NCBI GenBank assembly: GCA_937875275.1 | Contig: CALNCC010000182.1 | Coordinates: 1-9,116, forward strand | Length of the DNA stretch: 9,116 nucleotides | Origin: an uncultured Dysgonomonas sp. | GTDB lineage: Bacteria; Bacteroidota; Bacteroidia; Bacteroidales; Dysgonomonadaceae | Direction of reading: 5' to 3' | Part shown: in pieces, positions 6,172-9,116 of the stretch | Layout: every line of letters starts with the position of its first letter | Numbering within the stretch: position 1 is the stretch's first letter | Program-made: the position numbers and the translations under genes | The notes under the pieces: generated by a model | Told to the model about the DNA's origin: nothing | The model's input: the letters and a program-made list of their open reading frames with translations, nothing else | Database searches by the model: none

Positions 6172-7068
6172 ATGAAAAAAATAAGAATAGCTGTTATCGG
6201 CTACGGTAATATAGGCAAATATGTATTGGAAGCTATCTTGGCTTCTCCCGATTTTGAGGTGGCAGGCATTGTACGTCGCGATCCGAATAATGTGCCGAAG
6301 GAATTGAGGGAATATAAGATTGTAAAATCAATCTCGGAGCTTGAAAATGTGGATGTGGCTGCGCTGTGTGCTCCTACCCGAAGCGTAGAGGCGTATGCAA
6401 AAGAATGCCTTGCCGCAGGAATCAATACAGTGGATAGCTTCGATATACACGGCGGAATTGTCGATTTGCGGAAAAGCCTGAGTGAGGTTGCTATTGCCAA
6501 CAATACGGTGGCTATCATCTCGGCAGGATGGGATCCGGGTACAGACTCGATGATTCGCTCCATCTTCGAATTTATGGCTCCCAAAGGGTTGACATATACC
6601 AACTTCGGTCCGGGTATGAGTATGGGGCACAGTGTAGCGGCTAAGGCGATAGACGGTGTGGCGGCAGCTTTGTCTATGACTATTCCGTTGGGAACGAGTG
6701 TGCATCGCCGCATGGTTTATATAGAGGTGAAAGACGGTTATAAGTTTGAAGATGTTGCAGCCGCTATTAAGGCTGACGACTATTTCGCACACGACGAAAC
6801 ACATGTTGTTCAGGTTGATAATGTAGACAACCTGAAAGATATGGGGCATGGTGTGTATATGGTTCGAAAAGGAGTTTCGGGATCGACACAAAATCAGATT
6901 CTCGAATACAATATGAAAATAAACAACCCGGCATTGACCGCGCAAGTGTTGGTCGCATCGGCACGGGCAACGATGAAGCAACGCCCCGGAGCATATACCA
7001 TGATCGAAGTGCCGATCATCGATTATATATACGGTGATCGTGATGCGTTGATCAGAAAATTAGTGTAA
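6172..7068 (+). CDS. ddh: meso-diaminopimelate D-dehydrogenase
   Basis: This NADPH-dependent enzyme (EC 1.4.1.16) aminates tetrahydrodipicolinate in one step to meso-2,6-diaminopimelate, the precursor of lysine and of the peptidoglycan cross-linking residue. At 298 residues it matches the shorter type known from Bacteroidota and Symbiobacterium rather than the ~320-residue Corynebacterium form. The N-terminal Rossmann fold carries G10-Y-G-N-I-G15. Hallmarks follow: S-A-G-W-D-P-G-T-D-S (~116-125), G-P-G-M-S-M-G-H-S (~145-153), the V-H-R-R-M-V-Y motif, D-D-Y-F-A-H-D-E-T-H, and near the end M-K-Q-R-P-G-A-Y-T-M-I-E-V-P. All expected substrate-region motifs look intact. The start is the only sensible ATG, with no Shine-Dalgarno sequence. 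It ends at a strong terminator and is probably monocistronic. Confidence 0.95.
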   Translation: MKKIRIAVIGYGNIGKYVLEAILASPDFEVAGIVRRDPNNVPKELREYKIVKSISELENVDVAALCAPTRSVEAYAKECLAAGINTVDSFDIHGGIVDLRKSLSEVAIANNTVAIISAGWDPGTDSMIRSIFEFMAPKGLTYTNFGPGMSMGHSVAAKAIDGVAAALSMTIPLGTSVHRRMVYIEVKDGYKFEDVAAAIKADDYFAHDETHVVQVDNVDNLKDMGHGVYMVRKGVSGSTQNQILEYNMKINNPALTAQVLVASARATMKQRPGAYTMIEVPIIDYIYGDRDALIRKLV

Positions 7069-7090
7069 AATCTGTTCTTCATATACGAAA

Positions 7091-7119
7091 GGTTGTCTTC
7101 GCAGGCAACCTTTTTTTTT
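7091..7119 (+). terminator. Rho-independent terminator after ddh
   Basis: GGTTGTCT (7091-7098) pairs with AGGCAACC (7103-7110, one G-U) around the tetraloop TCGC. It is followed directly by nine T residues (7111-7119) and preceded by AAA. This is a textbook intrinsic terminator, 22 bases after the ddh stop. Confidence 0.95.
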
Positions 7120-7201
7120 ACATTACTTTCTTTTCCGATAAAATTTGTTAATTTTACGTAGGATGAATACACCGAATGTCTAACTCTAACCATATAAAAC
7201 A

Positions 7202-7657
7202 ATGAAATATCTATTTATTTTACCAGTAACACTGGCACTGTTGTTATGTACTACGCAATGCAAAACGTCTAAACCACAAGAGGAAGCCTTTATCGAAAAC
7301 GTTTTGCCTATTGAGAAGGAGATTGCAGATTCTGATTTTGGAGAGATAGAGACAATACCCTCTTTTCCGGGGGGAGAGAAAGCCCGAATTAAATTTTTAA
7401 ATGACAATCTAAAGTATCCTCCCGAAGCAAAGAAATGGAAGGTCGAAGGGGCACCGATTGTAGGCTTTGTTGTTGATGCAGATGGTACGTTGGTGAATAT
7501 CAAAATCCGCAGGTCATCGGGAATACCTCTCCTTGATGAAGAGGTCTTGCGTGTAACCGAGAAGATGCCCAAATGGGTTCCGGCTAAAGATAAGGATGGA
7601 CGGGGTATCCCGGTTCCTTTTACGATGAGAATAGGTTTTAAGATGAAGAAAGACTAA
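7202..7657 (+). CDS. small exported TonB C-terminal-domain protein, probable lipoprotein
   Basis: A 151-residue protein with a hydrophobic signal peptide (residues ~3-16). Two cysteines could be lipidated: C16 after L-L-L, or C20 in T-T-Q-C; neither is a clean lipobox. A polar, acidic linker (~21-50) leads to a TonB C-terminal domain (~51-148): P-S-F-P-G-G-E-K-A-R, L-K-Y-P-P-E-A-K, V-E-G-A-P-I-V-G-F-V-V, L-L-D-E-E-V-L-R-V, K-W-V-P-A and P-F-T-M-R-I-G-F. It is clearly related to the two TonB domains upstream but much more diverged, with no long near-identical DNA stretch, so it is an older paralogue. As in the other small protein, there is no membrane anchor or proline-rich span typical of TonB. 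It stands alone between the ddh terminator and a bidirectional terminator. Annotation pipelines usually call such proteins energy transducer TonB; the real role is unknown. Confidence 0.87.
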   Translation: MKYLFILPVTLALLLCTTQCKTSKPQEEAFIENVLPIEKEIADSDFGEIETIPSFPGGEKARIKFLNDNLKYPPEAKKWKVEGAPIVGFVVDADGTLVNIKIRRSSGIPLLDEEVLRVTEKMPKWVPAKDKDGRGIPVPFTMRIGFKMKKD

Positions 7658-7672
7658 ATCTTTTTACAAATA

Positions 7673-7702
7673 AAAACGGATGAGCTTGTGCTCATCCGTT
7701 TT
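7673..7702. terminator. bidirectional terminator between convergent genes
   Basis: AAAACGGATGAGC (7673-7685) and GCTCATCCGTTTT (7690-7702) are perfect 13-base complements around TTGT. The A and T runs at the outer ends give a U-tract on either strand. It serves the TonB-domain gene from the left and the outer-membrane gene from the right. Confidence 0.93.
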
Positions 7703-7729
7703 CGTTATATAGTCAATGTCTTCGTACCC

Positions 7730-9115
7730 TTAGAAAGAGAAGTCAACCCCAGCCGCAAATACTTTGTTTGTGCGAGAGAATACATCTGCTCCGGCTAAAG
7801 ATGTTCCGGCATAGCTGTCTGTCTTTTTTGTCCAGTCCGAATATGTTGTCCAGAAATATCCGACGTTGATCTGTACATTTTTTGCAACATCAACAGCACC
7901 ACCAAACCCTATCGAGTAAGAGTTGAGAGAGAAACTCAGGTCAGATTGGAAATTATCTTTAACACCATAACGTGTAATTTGTCCTCCGGCACTGACAAGA
8001 AATTTGTCTGTCAGACGATATTCTACACCGGCAAGATATTCGTTCGTTCCTCCGTTTATGTGATCTTGTTTGTTGTTTGACATCTTGGCATCCGAGTCGA
8101 AGAAGCGGTGGTATCCCACGCTCACTTCCATCTGCGGCAACACCTTGTACGAAGCTCCGATAGTGAGTAGGGCTGGGATATCGTGCGGAGTATTTACTCC
8201 ATCTCTGAACATACCGGTATCGTCTACTTTAGTCTTATTTTCGACATTCAGCTTTGTTTTGAGTTCATATTTCACCCCGATATTCAGTTTGTCGTAGTTG
8301 AAGTTGAATCCGAATATAGGAGATATTCCCCATCCCGATTGAGAACAATCAAGAAACACCCCGTCGGTTGATGCTTTTTGAAGCAGCATCAGAGATTGTT
8401 TCTGGCTTTCATCTGCGGCTTGGTTTATCGCTAACTGAAGTATCGGATCGGGGCTCGCCATTGTTCCGTTAAAGTCTTGCATGCCAAGATTTGTTAAGCC
8501 TGTCGATGTCATATTTGCCTTCAAATCTTTGAGGTGTCCTTCGTATCCGTTGTTTACAATATTGAGACGGAAACCGCCGTAAGCCGAGAACATGTCATTT
8601 ATTTCGTATGTTCCTCCTATTTGCGCACCATAGATAAACGATGATCCGGTCATGTACTGATCTACCGAATATTTATCTGCACCGAGAGTGGCTCCCATTG
8701 TAGATAATTTTGCCCCCACAGAGTTGATAATCGCAGGCAGTTGAGACATTCCCCCTTCGAAAGACGGCAGACCGTCATTGAATGTCGCTTTACCGCCGCC
8801 GCCGGTTACTGCTATATTGCCCGATAGTACCCATTTGCCGGTTTTGTATGCTGCCTGTATGCTTGGTATGATTGGGGCAGAGGCCGTTCCTTCGAATGTT
8901 TTTGTTGCATTGCCTCCGTATCCTGCGAATAGAGGAAATGTAGAAGTTATGGTTCTGGTCTGAAAAGCACTTTGGTTAGTGAATGAAAAATGGAATCCGT
9001 CGTTAAGTTTCGACAATCCTGCCGGATTGTAGTACGCCGCCTCTATTCGTGTCGAAGCATCTAATGCAAAAAGACGGGCGAAACGAGCACTTTGGTTTGT
9101 GTTTGTTAATATACC
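7730..9115 (-). CDS. OmpP1/FadL/TodX-family outer-membrane transport protein, 5'-partial
   Basis: The family forms 14-stranded outer-membrane barrels that carry hydrophobic compounds (long-chain fatty acids for FadL, toluene for TodX) into the cell. The gene runs leftward from the window edge. The reading frame is open up to base 9115, so the signal peptide and first residues lie outside; a TTG at 9014-9016 is an internal leucine, not a start. The upstream part reads G-I-L-T-N-T-N-Q-S-A-R-F-A-R, then A-L-D-A-S-T-R-I-E-A-A-Y-Y, then N-P-A-G-L, the conserved N-terminal hallmark of FadL-like proteins in Bacteroidota. The ~462 visible residues alternate short polar turns with amphipathic strands, including an Ala/Gln-rich loop (~residues 195-225 from 9016). 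The chain ends V-D-F-S-F, with the terminal aromatic residue of barrel proteins. The substrate is not known. It converges on the TonB-domain gene across a shared terminator. Confidence 0.9.
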   Translation of the reverse strand, partial: GILTNTNQSARFARLFALDASTRIEAAYYNPAGLSKLNDGFHFSFTNQSAFQTRTITSTFPLFAGYGGNATKTFEGTASAPIIPSIQAAYKTGKWVLSGNIAVTGGGGKATFNDGLPSFEGGMSQLPAIINSVGAKLSTMGATLGADKYSVDQYMTGSSFIYGAQIGGTYEINDMFSAYGGFRLNIVNNGYEGHLKDLKANMTSTGLTNLGMQDFNGTMASPDPILQLAINQAADESQKQSLMLLQKASTDGVFLDCSQSGWGISPIFGFNFNYDKLNIGVKYELKTKLNVENKTKVDDTGMFRDGVNTPHDIPALLTIGASYKVLPQMEVSVGYHRFFDSDAKMSNNKQDHINGGTNEYLAGVEYRLTDKFLVSAGGQITRYGVKDNFQSDLSFSLNSYSIGFGGAVDVAKNVQINVGYFWTTYSDWTKKTDSYAGTSLAGADVFSRTNKVFAAGVDFSF

Positions 9116-9116
9116 G

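Noticed and set aside
6201..6994. Long minus-strand open frames opposite ddh (and similar ones opposite other genes)
   Set aside because: They overlap well-identified genes, have no recognisable domain and overlap one another, as expected for shadows of codon bias.
7730..9016. Outer-membrane gene starting at the TTG at 9014-9016
   Set aside because: That codon is the Leu of the conserved N-P-A-G-L motif and the frame continues to 9115 with family-like sequence. The true start is outside the window.
1..9116. CRISPR arrays, tRNA/rRNA genes, insertion sequences or phage genes
   Set aside because: I saw no regularly spaced repeats, structured RNA genes, transposase motifs or terminal inverted repeats. 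The only long repeats are the leader and TonB-domain duplications.

Overview
The window reads as chromosomal DNA of a member of the Bacteroidota, most likely the order Bacteroidales. I base this on protein families and style, not on a search. The arginine decarboxylase is Bacteroides-like, there is a BlaI / M56-TonB pair, and an OmpP1/FadL-type outer-membrane protein and a meso-diaminopimelate dehydrogenase of the ~298-residue type are present. Leaders are AT-rich without Shine-Dalgarno sequences, and there are several lipoproteins. The genus cannot be fixed from this; a Dysgonomonas/Parabacteroides-like organism would fit.

Layout. Bases 2-1460 hold the 3' three quarters of speA (biosynthetic arginine decarboxylase), which looks broken. 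About 29 bases that should encode the conserved D-I-T-C-D-S-D-G active-site segment are missing near 1079, and the frame shifts. Next is a lipoprotein of unknown function (1495-2244), closed by a hairpin at 2275-2314. Then comes a two-gene regulatory unit: a BlaI/MecI-type repressor (2364-2729) and, 20 bases later, an M56 (BlaR1-type) membrane metallopeptidase that carries a TonB C-terminal domain instead of a penicillin sensor (2750-4132). It ends at a strong terminator. A small TonB-domain lipoprotein (4231-4725) and an M23 metallopeptidase lipoprotein (4834-6084) follow. Downstream are meso-diaminopimelate dehydrogenase (6172-7068, strong terminator) and another small TonB-domain exported protein (7202-7657). 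A perfect 13-bp bidirectional terminator separates that gene from a convergent, 5'-truncated OmpP1/FadL-family outer-membrane gene that runs off the right edge on the minus strand.

The most notable structure is a mosaic gene. The small lipoprotein at 4231-4725 shares its upstream DNA and signal peptide (~162 bp, about 91% identical, no gaps) with the M23 gene downstream. It shares its TonB domain (279 bp, about 81% identical, about 92% in a 120-bp core) with the 3' end of the M56 gene upstream. It looks like a domain-shuffled product of its two neighbours.

A possible common theme is envelope and peptidoglycan control: a BlaI/M56 sensor pair, a peptidoglycan endopeptidase, a DAP-forming enzyme and periplasmic TonB_C modules. 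The genes are separated by terminators or gaps, so co-regulation is a hypothesis. No RNA genes, CRISPR arrays or insertion sequences were seen, and no stretch over 300 bases lacks a gene.
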